Of a stretch of 64,000 nt of DNA, positions 1 to 10,560 are shown in pieces. Under the pieces are notes generated by a model. It worked only from the letters and a program-made list of their open reading frames with translations. It ran no database searches and was not told the DNA's origin. The stretch is taken from contig NC_083567.1 of NCBI RefSeq assembly GCF_019925205.1, forward strand, positions 25,916,001 through 25,980,000, written 5' to 3'. Every line of letters begins with the position of its first letter. Position 1 is the stretch's first letter. The position numbers and the translations under genes are program-made. The stretch comes from Metopolophium dirhodum (lineage: Eukaryota; Arthropoda; Insecta; Hemiptera; Aphididae).

Positions 1-1969
1 TATTCAGAAGATCCTGAACGAAAAGGTTTCAGTATAAATACAGCAGTTACATCTGCCATATTAAACACGGGACAAGGATATTCCCAATTGGAAGAGTTCT
101 GTGGTATACTTGATATGTATTGCATGTCACTTCCTACTTATCAAAATATTCACGAACAAGTTAGTCAAAGTATATTTAGTGTAAGTTTGGATGAGATGAT
201 AAAAGCGGGACAAGAGGAATCAAAAATTGCAATTGAAAACGGAGACGTAGATGAACAAGGACGTCCCTTGATAACCGTGATTGCAGATGGGGCATGGTCA
301 AAAAGATCATATAAAAGCAATTATAATGCTTTATCTGGTGTCGCTTCCATATTTGGATGGAATACAAAAAAATGTTTATTTGTTGGCGTTAAAAATAAAT
401 ATTGCATTATTTGTCATCGAGCTTCCCAACAAAATGAACCAACCAGATCTCACGTGTGTTATAAGAATTGGGATAGTACCTCTACTTCTATGGAATCAAG
501 TATAATAGTTGAAGGATTCAAAGAGAGTATTCCAATGCATAACCTTATTTATGATAAGTTAATCGGAGACGGTGATAGTAGTGTGATGAAGAACTTGAGT
601 TTAACTAAACCATATGGACCGGATTTGAATATAAAGAAAATAGAGTGTACAAATCATTTGCTTAGGAACTATATAAACAGACTACGTGAAACAGCTAGTC
701 GACGCAAGTGTACAAATGGGAATATTGTTCCAGGTGTTCAAAGAACTTTTTTAAAAAATAATGTACTCCGTCTTCGATATGCTGTTACTGAAGCCATAAA
801 GTTTCGTAGTAATATGAAAATAAATGCTACAGAAAAAGTAAAACTACTTAAGTCGGATATTTTGAATGGACCTTATCATGTATTTGGATACCATACACAT
901 TGTGATCAGTATTTTTGTGATGGCCTAAAAGACGGTGAATATAATTTAGTGCCCGATTTAGAAAAATCCGGTCTTTGGAATGACATTTTAGCTGCAAGAA
1001 ATTTATTAGCACACCATTCTTCAAGTTTAATTCACAATGTTAATAATAACTGTGTCGAAAATTATAATAGTGTAGTCGCCAAATACGTAGGTGGAAAGCG
1101 TATTAATTTTTCTTTAAAAGGGTCTTACCAAACACGATGTCATATTGCTCTAACGTCCTTAAATGCAGGTCCGTCGCATATAAGTGTACTACACAAAAAA
1201 ATTACAAAGGCAAGTCCAGGTGTATTTACTAAACGTTTTATAGAACAACGTTCGAACAAAAATAAAAATAAATTAAAAAGACGACAACTATTTGGAAATT
1301 CCAAGTCTACTAAAAAAGTTTATAATGGCCCAGACCGAGACTATGGATGTATTCAAGAAGAACCTCAAATATTGGATATGGATCCAAAAGAATTTAATAT
1401 TAAAAAAATAAAATTTTTAGAGCGTGTATCAAAGACTAATGAAGAAATTAAAACATTAGAAGAGTCAACGAAAAATCAGTCTGAAAGCGAACTATGGAAA
1501 GTAGAGAGAAGTATACGACTGACAGCCTCAAATTTTGGAAAGGTTTGTAAACTACGATTAACAACGTCAAGGAAAAATACTGTTAAAAGTATATTATATA
1601 ATACATTTTCCGGTAATTTATCGACAAACTATGGCATCGAAAATGAACCTATAGCAAGAATTTCCTTCGAAAAAGTGATCAACTTAAAAATTAAACCGGC
1701 TGGTTTATTTGTTGATAAAACATATCATTTTTTGGCTGCAAGTCCTGACGGGCTAATCGAAGACGATGGTATCATAGAAATTAAATGTCCATACACTATT
1801 AAAGATCTCACACCTGAAGATGCTATCCAAAATGGAAAATTGAAATTTGCGACAGTCATCGATGGAAAATTAAATTTAAAAACAAATGATAATTACTATT
1901 ATCAAATACAAGGACAACTACACATAACACAAAGAGCTTACTGTTATTTCGTCGTGTGGTCATCCAAAG
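1..1969 (+). CDS. Mutator-like transposase / YqaJ nuclease fusion protein, exon 1 (5' end outside window)
   Basis: The frame is open from base 1 with no start needed, so the gene enters from upstream. The first half has the layout of the Mutator-like transposase region found in many insect transposon proteins: ADGAW near base 285, a Cys-rich stretch (CIICHRA), HVCYKNW, then an MES motif and IGDGDSSV near base 562, with Asp residues that could be catalytic. The second half (about 1490-1969) is a YqaJ-type exonuclease domain: YGIENEPIA, ASPDG, IIEIKCPY and YYQIQGQL, the Glu/Asp/Glu-x-Lys/Gln pattern of that fold. A lysine-rich linker lies near bases 1250-1320. The exon ends at AAAG before GTACGTAA; reading on gives a stop only two codons later, so splicing is favoured. 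Likely role: DNA transposition. The element is probably a mobile DNA transposon; its ends were not located. Confidence 0.85.
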
Positions 1970-2272
1970 GTACGTAAATTATACTTATATAGTTTTATAG
2001 GTATCCTGTCAAAATGTCATGGTAAAAATATCGTGGAATAACTTGCGATACCAAGTAAAATAATATTTTGTACTAAGTATTCTAAATAAGCTAATAACTA
2101 CGTGAAAAATGTACAGCTTCAGTAGTTATTCATTTTTTATTTACAATTTACAACATAATTCTTACATTATTGCCGCCACATTTTGACGAGGATCCAGTGT
2201 TATACACATACATTTTACAATATTACTTGATTCACTAAATATTTCATATATCGTTCTCATTTACGTTTTCAG

Positions 2273-2415
2273 GTATGTTGTACCAAAAGATTGTACGAGA
2301 TGACGTTTTTTTCGAACTACGAATGCAGCAACAGTTGATTTCATTTTACCATGACCATTTGTTACATGAAATATTAGATTCCCGTTTTAATCGTGGTTTA
2401 CCCATTAGAGATTAA
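2273..2415 (+). CDS. Mutator/YqaJ fusion protein, exon 2 (C-terminus)
   Basis: An acceptor (TTACGTTTTCAG) precedes base 2273. Splicing 1969 to 2273 restores the frame: SSKG continues as GMLYQKIVRDDVFFE, then a basic and hydrophobic C-terminal helix, and ends at TAA 2413-2415. The segment from KIVRDD to ILDSRF matches how YqaJ-domain proteins of this type finish, so the 303-bp intron (1970-2272) is real rather than a truncation. Confidence 0.8.
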
Positions 2416-3118
2416 TTTTTAGCTTTTTTCGTAGTTATAATGTAATATATTTAATTAAAATAACGACTTCAATATTATTATGTATTATTAAGTATTTGAT
2501 AAAAAATAAATTATATTAAATGTAAAAAATTTTAAAATGTTTAAATACTACCTATTCCTATTTCTTATACTATATATTATATTATTGTAATGTATTAAAA
2601 CTAAATCCAAGTGGCAAGTACAGTCATAAATCATAATTAACCCTAATATAAATTATTATCGGTAAATATTGTAATTATAAAAACATTAAAATCCCCACAA
2701 TGGTTTTACGATAAAGACGCGATAGCGACCGCGGACCCAACTCGCAAATACGCCCGCAGTATCAGTACTACCTGTATGATAGGGCGGAAGGTGGTGGTAC
2801 ATATATAGTACCGCACTCACACTAATAATCATTTACGACTAACACAAAGATTACGGGCGGCGACGACAAGATAAGAAATTGCCTAAATTGTTCCCCTTAA
2901 ATAATAGCCACTAAGACCCGCCTTAACTACAATATTGCTTCACGGCCGATTTCACTGGTAAGAATGACGTAAATATGACAAACTACATAGTTGTATAGTA
3001 CAGCAATAATTTATTATACCTAATATTTATTTATTTATTAATAATATAGGTACCTTCTATAATACGTCTATACTAATATTATATACCTATCTATTCGATA
3101 TTGGAAATATGGATTTAA
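2416..3118. other. Non-coding stretch downstream of the transposon gene
   Basis: AT-rich, with a distinctly more GC-rich island at about 2700-2960 (GCGATAGCGACCGCGGACCC and similar). No ORF, RNA gene or clear transposon end was recognised. It may hold the 3' UTR and the end of the transposon. Confidence 0.5.
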
Positions 3119-3331
3119 GACAATCGGTCCTCACAAAAAAATTCTGTCTGAGGACAAATTATTGGCCCCCGTCATAATTTTGTTCACCGAAAATAATTGG
3201 TCCCAGCCCCCAGGGTTAAAGTTAAATACAAAATATTTTTTTTTAACGTTTTTAATGTTATTAAACGCGCCTATATTTTAATATTCTTAGTTCAAATAAT
3301 AATTATAATAATAAATATTAAAATATTCTTC

Positions 3332-3343
3332 AATGTTTAATAT
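3332..3343. repeat. Target-site duplication of the LINE, left copy
   Basis: AATGTTTAATAT directly precedes the LINE 5' end and is repeated exactly at 7854-7865 after its poly(A) tail. Confidence 0.85.
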
Positions 3344-3635
3344 CAGTTGCGATTTGCACCTTGCCCGGTACACACGTATGTTGTACGCTCCTATAATTTT
3401 TGCGATCCCGTTATCATTTCGCGTTCGAATTCGACAAGTTTACTACCAAAAAATTCAAAATCGCCTAGTTTATAATAATATATAACTTATAAAAGTGCAA
3501 GTGCGCTCAATGCGCTTCGTTTTCAAAATGTTAAAATAAAAATTGTGCGTTTAAAACCAATCAATTACCGTTAATTCAAGAACATTCATCGCGTATCGCT
3601 CCAACGTGCACGACGACCTTTAGTCTCAAGATAAT
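3344..3635 (+). promoter_or_regulatory. LINE 5' UTR and presumed internal promoter
   Basis: About 290 bp between the insertion point and the ORF1 start, more GC-rich than the flanks near its beginning. Jockey-type LINEs carry an internal promoter here; no individual element could be identified with certainty, so the regulatory role is inferred from family and position. Confidence 0.45.
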
Positions 3636-4937
3636 ATGTCGCGGCCTCCTAATCTGCTATTGAAACAGAAAAACAAAAGTAAAAATAATAATAATACACA
3701 ATCTACACATTTAAACACAACTAATGATCTTGAAGACAACGTCGACAACATAGACGACAATCCGACGAATTGGACTATGGTCCAATCAACAAAGGATGGT
3801 AAACGTAATCATTCTAGTTCTTCCGAACAAAACTCCCCACAAACTTCGGTGAATAAAAATAAAAAGTTTTTTTTTTCCGCAAATCGTTACGAAGTTTTAT
3901 CACCAAATGATCACGAGTCAACACTCCCAATGACTGATTCAACTAATAATAATAATACAAAACCTGAGGCTACCCTTAACGTTGAACCTAAGACCGCCTT
4001 ACCCCCACCAATATTCTTAAGACTACTACATGTTACTTTTACTGATCTGTGCACTAAGCTCATTGAGATAATTGGTGTCGACAATTTTCACTGCAAAGCT
4101 CTGGCAGACCGCCTCAAAATAATAACAACCAATCCAAACTCATACAGAACGCTGGTCCGCTTCTTAAGAGAAGAAAAAGCTGAATTTCATACCTATCAGC
4201 TTAAAGAAGATAAACCAACTCGTGTTGTCATTCGCAATCTTCATCCGACTACTCCGCCGGAGTTAATCAAATCAGAGCTCGAACAACGTCTCTTTGAAGT
4301 CAGGCAGGTCTCAGCCGTCCTACACAAAGTAAATAAAAATCCACTACCACTGTTCTTTGTGGACCTCGAACCAACCAGCCAATCCAACGACATCTTTCAA
4401 CTCACGTCTCTTCTCCACACAAAAATAAAGGTGGAGGAACCTTACAAGCCTAAAACTATTAGCCAATGCACCAATTGTCAAGTATACGGACATACTAAAT
4501 CTTATTGTGGCTATCCAGCTCGTTGCGTTCGCTGCGGTGGTCATCATTTATCATCAGACTGTCCGAACACCCGCGATGCCCCACCCAAGTGCGCTCTCTG
4601 CTCTGGCGATCATCCTTCCAATTACAAAGGCTGCACCATCTATAAAGATCTACAACGAAGAAAAAATCCAAAATCAAGTAATCACTTATCTAATAAGTTT
4701 AGCTATAATAATACCAATGTACAAGATACCCACACAGTGAAAGCCTCCACAACACACCCTTCAGAGTCGACTCCTACCTACGCCCAAGCTACTTCCAATT
4801 CTCATACCAATCATACGGTACCTTCACCTGCTCCAGACATAAACAAAATAATGTCAACCTTCATTGACGAGTTTAAACAATTAATTAATCCTCTAATCGC
4901 CCTACTAACCAAAGTAATCACAAAACTTCTAGATTAA
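3636..4937 (+). CDS. LINE ORF1, gag-like nucleic-acid-binding protein
   Basis: 433 residues. The N-terminus is Asn/Ser-rich and low-complexity. The middle (about 125-265) resembles the domain that precedes the zinc knuckles in jockey ORF1 proteins (VVIRNLHPTTPPELIKSEL). Three knuckles follow: C278-x2-C-x4-H-x4-C291, C297-x2-C300-x3-H304-x4-C309 (H303 could serve instead), and C319-x2-C-x3-H326-x6-C333. A Ser/Thr/Pro-rich tail ends in a hydrophobic helix. It packages the element RNA into a ribonucleoprotein. The start is the first ATG (TAATATGTCG) after the 5' UTR. ORF2 begins five bases after the ORF1 stop in another frame, which suggests reinitiation-type translation. Confidence 0.9.
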   Translation: MSRPPNLLLKQKNKSKNNNNTQSTHLNTTNDLEDNVDNIDDNPTNWTMVQSTKDGKRNHSSSSEQNSPQTSVNKNKKFFFSANRYEVLSPNDHESTLPMTDSTNNNNTKPEATLNVEPKTALPPPIFLRLLHVTFTDLCTKLIEIIGVDNFHCKALADRLKIITTNPNSYRTLVRFLREEKAEFHTYQLKEDKPTRVVIRNLHPTTPPELIKSELEQRLFEVRQVSAVLHKVNKNPLPLFFVDLEPTSQSNDIFQLTSLLHTKIKVEEPYKPKTISQCTNCQVYGHTKSYCGYPARCVRCGGHHLSSDCPNTRDAPPKCALCSGDHPSNYKGCTIYKDLQRRKNPKSSNHLSNKFSYNNTNVQDTHTVKASTTHPSESTPTYAQATSNSHTNHTVPSPAPDINKIMSTFIDEFKQLINPLIALLTKVITKLLD

Positions 4938-4942
4938 AAAAC

Positions 4943-7639
4943 ATGTCATCTCCTACAAGTAACTCACTTCTAATTCTCCTTTTTAATGCTAACGGCCTCA
5001 AAAATCACCAAAATGAATTACAGGTAGTACTACAAGAAAAACGTATTGATATTGCTCTAATATCTGAAACGCACTTCACAAAATATTCCCATATTCCCAT
5101 AGCTGGGTATAATCTGCTAAAAACCAACCATCCAGATAATACTGCCCATGGAGGTGCTGCAATTTATATCAAAACCTCCCTGGTATACCAAGCCCTTCCT
5201 AACTTCTGTCAACCAAATTTACAGTCTTGTGCCATATTAATATACCTCAACAACATACCGACCACAATAGCAGCAATATATTCTCCACCCCGACATAATA
5301 TGAACTTTCAAAATTACGCTGACTACTTTAGCACACTTGGCCATAATTTTATAATAGGCGGCGATTATAACGCCAAACATCACAGCTGGGGCTGCCGCGC
5401 AAACAACCCTAGAGGTAATGTACTTCACAATTTCATAACTCAGAAAGGCTTCAAAGCTCTTGCTCCCCCTGGACCAACTTATTGGCCAACCTCACTTCGC
5501 AAAAAACCCGATATACTTGACATTTTTGTTTCCAACACACCGAGCAACATTTACTATACAACTAGTAACCTGCTTGAACCTAGTTCGGACCATTCCGCTG
5601 TCCTTTTAACTGTTAGTGCTGCTCCCCCAATTCGTTCCTGTCCACCAAAGCTTTTCCACTCGACCACTGATAAGCAAAAATTCCATGACTTGGTTGATCG
5701 AAACATTAACCTTAAAATTAGTCTTAAAACCACCCAAGAAATTGATGATGCCATTAATAATTTCACGAATGTTATTCAAACCGCAGCATGGGATGCTAGC
5801 ACTTCACACGGACAACACTTTAACCACTCCCCTTCAATCCCTGAATATATTCGCATATTAATAGCTAACAAACGCAGAGCAAGGGCCCTATACCAACGAT
5901 ATCGCCTCCCATCCCTCAAGCGTAATTTCAACAACCCGGCAAACTCTCTAAAAAAAATTCTTTCGAGCCACAAAAATCAAGCACAAGCCAACTACCTTAC
6001 AAATTTGTCATCGAAAGACGGTAGCCTCTGGCAAGCCACAAAAAAGTCCCTGCGACATCAAGCCCCGAATACTCCACTAATAAATCCATCCGGTGGATTA
6101 GCTACTACAGACGCTGATAAAGCTGAATTGTTGAAAAATCACCTAGCAAAAATCTTCACACCACATTCTGATATACAAATTCCCCATCACACAGCTTTAG
6201 TTAACAGATTTCTTGACAGCCCTCTTCCACCTACCCTTCCATCGAAATATTTTACTCCCAATGATATCAAAAATGCAATTCAAAACTACAGCCTTAAGAA
6301 ATCCCCTGGTTATGATTTAATAACTGCGGAAGTTGCCAAATGCCTCCCAAAAAGAGCAATTGTCCTGCTAACAGTTCTGATAAATGCCTCCCTAAGATTA
6401 GCTTACTTCCCGCAACTTTGGAAATTTTCAATAATAATTGTATTTCCAAAACCAAAAAAACCACCTGATATTCTCTCTTCATATCGTCCTATAAGTCTTT
6501 TGCCCTTTTTCGCAAAAATTTTTGAAAGGCTTATTCTTAAAAGAATTTTGCCATACATTTTTTCAAACAACATAATTCCGAACACGCAATTTGGCTTTCG
6601 TGCCTCTCATGCTACAACTCATCAATTGCATAGACTAGTCGACGCCATTTCGTTCTCTCTTGAAAAGAAAAAATACTGCACGTGCGTGTTCCTTGATGTC
6701 TCACAAGCCTTTGACAGGGTTTGGCATGAAGGGCTACTAGTTAAGCTAAAAGCTTTTCTTCCCACAGCATATTTCTTGCTCATTAAATCTTACCTTGCGG
6801 ATCGTCACTTCCAAGTCAAGTTTGGCTCTTCCTTTTCAAATATTGAAAAAATTAGCGCAGGAGTCCCTCAAGGTGGCATTCTTTCACCTATACTATACAA
6901 TGTATATGCAGCAGACCAACCTACCTCTCCAACAACATCTGTAGCTGAATTTGCGGATGATAAGGCAATTATATCAGTACATGAAGACCCTCACATTGCT
7001 TCTTTAAACCTTCAAAACCACCTTGACCTAATGTCTGTCTGGTATGATAAATGGCGAGTTAAAGTCAACCAATCAAAATCCATACATTCTACATTCACTC
7101 TTCGTCTCCCTCCCTGCCCAAAAGTCTTTCTTAATAACATGCCAATCCCTTCATCCCAATCCGTTAAGTACTTAGGCCTAATCTTTGACCGTCGCCTGAC
7201 CTGGGGACCCCATATCAAAGCTAAAAAACTTGCCCTAAACGAACGACTACGCTCAGTTAAACCACTAATATCTAACAAACACACTAAATTAAACACCAAA
7301 CTTCTCATATATAAGTCATTAATCAAGCCCATGTGGACTTATGGCCTACAATTGTGGGGCAATGCGAAAGTATCTAATGTAAATAAAATCCAAACCGTTC
7401 AAAATAAAATTTTAAGATTAATCACTAAAGCCCCACCATATGTCTCCAACTACTCTCTCCACACAGATCTAAACATAAAAACTGTTCATGCTGAAGCCAT
7501 AACTTATTACAAAAGATTTCATAACAGACTTCCACATCATCCTAATCCCCTTATATCCAATTTAGCTTCTCGCACAATTCCAGGCAACCCCTCACGACGA
7601 CTAAAAAGAAATTGGTGTCGTGATTTACTAAATGAATAA
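4943..7639 (+). CDS. LINE ORF2, endonuclease and reverse transcriptase
   Basis: 898 residues, uninterrupted. The N-terminal AP-like endonuclease (about 1-215) shows LLFNANGLKNH, SETHF, GGDYNAKHHSWG (G139-D141-N143) and SSDHSAVLL. The reverse transcriptase (about 430-720) shows SSYRPISLLPFFAKIFERL, LDVSQAFDRVWH (D585), GVPQGGILSPILYNVY and FADD (670-673). The C-terminal part (LWGNAKVSNVNKIQTVQNKI) is the usual jockey-type tail. ORF2 nicks the target DNA and copies the element RNA in place. Length is typical for the clade and all expected catalytic motifs are visible, so it may be functional. Confidence 0.93.
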   Translation: MSSPTSNSLLILLFNANGLKNHQNELQVVLQEKRIDIALISETHFTKYSHIPIAGYNLLKTNHPDNTAHGGAAIYIKTSLVYQALPNFCQPNLQSCAILIYLNNIPTTIAAIYSPPRHNMNFQNYADYFSTLGHNFIIGGDYNAKHHSWGCRANNPRGNVLHNFITQKGFKALAPPGPTYWPTSLRKKPDILDIFVSNTPSNIYYTTSNLLEPSSDHSAVLLTVSAAPPIRSCPPKLFHSTTDKQKFHDLVDRNINLKISLKTTQEIDDAINNFTNVIQTAAWDASTSHGQHFNHSPSIPEYIRILIANKRRARALYQRYRLPSLKRNFNNPANSLKKILSSHKNQAQANYLTNLSSKDGSLWQATKKSLRHQAPNTPLINPSGGLATTDADKAELLKNHLAKIFTPHSDIQIPHHTALVNRFLDSPLPPTLPSKYFTPNDIKNAIQNYSLKKSPGYDLITAEVAKCLPKRAIVLLTVLINASLRLAYFPQLWKFSIIIVFPKPKKPPDILSSYRPISLLPFFAKIFERLILKRILPYIFSNNIIPNTQFGFRASHATTHQLHRLVDAISFSLEKKKYCTCVFLDVSQAFDRVWHEGLLVKLKAFLPTAYFLLIKSYLADRHFQVKFGSSFSNIEKISAGVPQGGILSPILYNVYAADQPTSPTTSVAEFADDKAIISVHEDPHIASLNLQNHLDLMSVWYDKWRVKVNQSKSIHSTFTLRLPPCPKVFLNNMPIPSSQSVKYLGLIFDRRLTWGPHIKAKKLALNERLRSVKPLISNKHTKLNTKLLIYKSLIKPMWTYGLQLWGNAKVSNVNKIQTVQNKILRLITKAPPYVSNYSLHTDLNIKTVHAEAITYYKRFHNRLPHHPNPLISNLASRTIPGNPSRRLKRNWCRDLLNE

Positions 7640-7853
7640 TCCAAATAATTAATAAAAAAAAAAAAAAAAAAAATATATATAAATAATATTATTATATTAT
7701 AATATTATATAAATACAATTAGGTAGTGCCTTCACTGGTTGGCTTCTTCCCTCACGATTTCATGTACAACATATTATATCACATATTCTTATTGTGCCTA
7801 ATGGGTACAGATTGTATATATCTTGTTAAAATTATAAAAAAAAAAAAAAAAAA

Positions 7854-7865
7854 AATGTTTAATAT
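7854..7865. repeat. Target-site duplication of the LINE, right copy
   Basis: AATGTTTAATAT directly after the terminal A-run; exact copy of 3332-3343. Confidence 0.85.
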
Positions 7866-8329
7866 AGTAATACTTCAACTATAAAAATAATATTTAAAAA
7901 CGTATCTTCTGAAAAGTCAATATTAAAACTAATTCAAATAGAATATATATTTTTTTTTATCGCTTATTGGTTTTATAAAATTATTTTTAAAAAAAATTAT
8001 GATAAATGGTGGAAAAATTGGTGGTTTACCAGTTTGCGTCTCAATAATTCGTTGTTTCAAATTCTGTGGTTGTATTGCTATCTAATCCATACTTAATGAT
8101 ACATAACTTAAATTAACGAATTGTAATGCTACTGCTGCTGCTGCAAAAAAAAATTATTCAAAAATAAAGTTGACCAGGGACTAATATTGTAAGTGTATAA
8201 AATTATGACGGGGACCGATTGTCGAATAAGGCATTTTTATACGGGGACCAATTACTGTCCGTTTACCATACAATTTATAAATAACATGAAAATTGTTTGA
8301 ACTTTGACAGAATAGTTAAACAAATATAC

Positions 8330-8604
8330 CATCTGCGTGGTGCAGTGGCTAAAATCAATCACTTAACGTTATTGAGAGTAAGCAACAGCCGCTCCCACTA
8401 GTTCTCAGATGGGTGACCCGGGGTTCATAGTGCGCAAAAACCTTGCCACACATACACGTGTTCCTCTAATCGATCATACCGACCGTACCAACCCTATTAT
8501 ATCAACCCTACTATACCAACCCTACTATACCAACCCTACCAACGTACAAGCTAATGACTTCTGCAGCCGTCAAACCCTAAGACCTAAAACCTAAAAAAAA
8601 AAAT
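8330..8604 (+). mobile_element. SINE with mosaic tRNA-like / 5S rRNA-like head
   Basis: The head contains TGGTGCAGTGG (about 8338-8348), which fits a pol III A box. It is followed by a stretch resembling the 3' half of 5S rRNA: AGTAAGCAACAGCCG... then CTAGTTCTCAGATGGGTGACC (about 8376-8418), close to the 5S TTAAGCA...TTAGTACTTGGATGGGTGACC pattern. GGGGTTCATAG follows. The body holds four 14-bp tandem units (8489-8544), then CCTAAGACCTAAAACCT and a terminal A-run. Open frames here are incidental. The target duplication could not be defined. Confidence 0.65.
8489..8544 (+). repeat. Tandem 14-bp repeat inside the SINE body
   Basis: Four units of CAACCCTACTATAC: two identical (8503-8516, 8517-8530), one with two changes (8489-8502) and one diverged (8531-8544). 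Confidence 0.8.
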
Positions 8605-9690
8605 ATATATATTTACATCGTAATAATGAATTGTAAATAGGTACAAAACAATTAAAAATAATAGTTAAATAAGATATTCTTGTATACATTATTATTTAGT
8701 TACAAATGCATAAGTTAAAGTAGGTTTTTCTTAATCAGATATAAATTATAGCAACTCAACATATTATATAGGTTGGTCATAAATGCATAAAAGTTACGCA
8801 ATTATTTAATACTTAAATACATTTATATGTACCATGTATTTTTGATCTGAAGTAATGTACATTTTTATGTTAGACAAAAAATACCTCGAAAAATACATTA
8901 ATTTTTTCCAGGATTATTATAAGTTACAAAGTTGTATATTATTGAAATGAATTTAAGTGTTATTTATTTTTAAATTCTTACTTTGATTCTTGAATCTTTT
9001 AGTATCCTTATCAATTTAATGGAGGTCTAAGAATGTCTGTTTCAATTCTGAAAGCAACGTTTCTCTGGATTTTGTAACTCTTTCAAATCTGAAATCTGCA
9101 ATAGGATTGTTGATTCTTGGATAAACTATGTGAATACATTACTTAATATATTATTCTGTTTAAAATGTTCTTGATCTAATTTGTATTCAGAATTTTTTTT
9201 TTTACTCAAAAAATTAATTTTAAACACTATAGTTCAGTGTGTATGGGCGTTTTTTAAATATATTCATAAAATATGAGTATAATCTCTGGAGCAGTTAATT
9301 TCATCGAAGAATAATACCGTGTAAAAATAACATATTTATATTACGTACATAGGTATACGAATATATTATGAAAACGGAATACAATAATACCATATAGTCC
9401 AGATAATATTTTATTTTCTACACTTTCTAAACTTTCTAAATCACGTATGTGAATAGTTTTCCTGGCATGGCACGGTAATGGTTCAGTGATGGTAAATATT
9501 AAGTTATTCTACTTGCAGTTACCATACGCTACTGGCTTTCACCGTGTGCTACCGGTGTGTAATGACTGGGATACCGGGAATTCCGCCGCACAACCTTTAC
9601 CGCGTGTGTCGGGTCGCTGAGTTCGTCGTCTTGGCCAACATTTTTGTTATCGTGTTCGCATTTTACATTTTAGATTCCAAGCAAAACCTT
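8605..9690. other. Non-coding AT-rich stretch
   Basis: No supported gene. A more GC-rich patch at about 9520-9640 (GTGCTACCGGTGTGTAATGAC, CCGCGTGTGTCGGG) stands out from the background but shows no coding or splice structure that could be tied to a gene. Confidence 0.5.
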
Positions 9691-10560
9691 GGGATGTTTT
9701 TGTTTTAGGTAGGTGATCATTTTTTTTTTTTTTTGGAGCAGAGGAGTGCTTTGAAAGTTTCTTATAGATTGTACATTGGGCACAGATGTTGTACTTAAGA
9801 TACCAGCTAGGTCATTTTTAAGATTTCCCAATAGTTTTCGAGAAAATTGTGAAAAAACGGCGAAGTTTTTGTCACATGGGAGACAGCAGTGGTTCACCGG
9901 GGAAAAAAATTGTATTTGGATTACCCATTTTACAACTTTTTTACATGTTTCGACGATATTATTTTTCGATTTAATTTTGTAACACGAAAACAAAATAATA
10001 TCTTTATGATGACGAGCGATAAATGAATTGATTTTATTACAATGAAGTGTGTGTTTTTTTTCTTGTATCTGCCATCACTTTTTGGAGCAGTAAAAATGCT
10101 TAGATTTACATCTTTGTGAGAGCAAAAAAATAAGATCTTTATGATTACGAGTGAGTAATTTTAGATTTAAAGATTAAGAGCGATAAATATTGTTTTTTTT
10201 ATAGTTTATGTATTTGGATTGATTCAGAGCGGATCGACTAATATGTGAAATCAATATATATGATAACTCACTCTATGTCTGTTTTTAATTTATTTATCCA
10301 TATTTTTCTGTCTGTCATCACCTTTTGGAGCAAAAATAATACTTTATCATTGAAGGTAGAAGTTTCTGGTTGAAAATCGGATCTAGTTGGTACTTAGTGA
10401 AGTGTAAGGTAGAAAATACCCAGTACTTTTCAAAGTAATCACTAAAAATAAAATACTGAAAAACTGGAATCTTTACGGAAAACCAGCTTTTGACGAATTG
10501 TATTTAGTTATTTTAATGTAATTAAAAAATGAATAACCGTAAGTACTTGAAATTTTCATC
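9690..10560. repeat. Diverged copies of a dispersed repeat family
   Basis: Repeated phrases appear here: TTTTTGGAGCA (9733, about 10080 and 10324), ATTGATTTTATTACAATGAAGTGTG, CTGTCTGTCATCACCTTTTGG, GATTCAGAGCGG and CCCAATAGTTTTCGAGAAAA. They match parts of the better-preserved repeats at 15085-15580, 17221-20150 and 36724-37455. Boundaries are unclear. Confidence 0.5.

Larger units (their letters stand above)
3344..7853 (+). mobile_element. Full-length jockey-type non-LTR retrotransposon (LINE)
   Basis: The element has a 5' UTR of about 290 bp starting CAGTTGCGATTTGCACC, ORF1 (3636-4937), ORF2 (4943-7639), a short 3' UTR and a terminal A-run of about 20 bases ending at 7853. It is bounded by a perfect 12-bp target-site duplication (3332-3343 and 7854-7865). 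Zinc knuckles in ORF1, an AP-type endonuclease plus reverse transcriptase in ORF2, and no RNase H motif place it with jockey-like LINEs. Both ORFs are open, so the insertion looks young. A second A-run at about 7653-7670 lies inside the 3' UTR. A decayed relative is at 43547-46029. Confidence 0.9.
3119..8265. mobile_element. Older element with repeated inverted-end motifs, split by a LINE
   Basis: On the left GACAATCGGTCC (3119-3130) and CCCCGTCATAATTTT (about 3167-3181) occur. On the right their exact reverse complements occur together at 8199-8223. Further AATTGGTCCC-type motifs lie at about 3195 and 8240. Without the LINE (3344-7853 plus one TSD) the element would be only about 0.64 kb and non-coding, with motif-rich ends. 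The outer boundaries and target duplication are not defined; the type (MITE-like or other) is unknown. Confidence 0.5.

Noticed and set aside
8409..8594. 61-codon frame with repeated Tyr/Pro/Asn units
   Set aside because: Translation of the SINE tandem repeat.
9670..9993. 107-codon minus-strand frame
   Set aside because: It lies over a diverged dispersed repeat; low-complexity Lys run and no motif.
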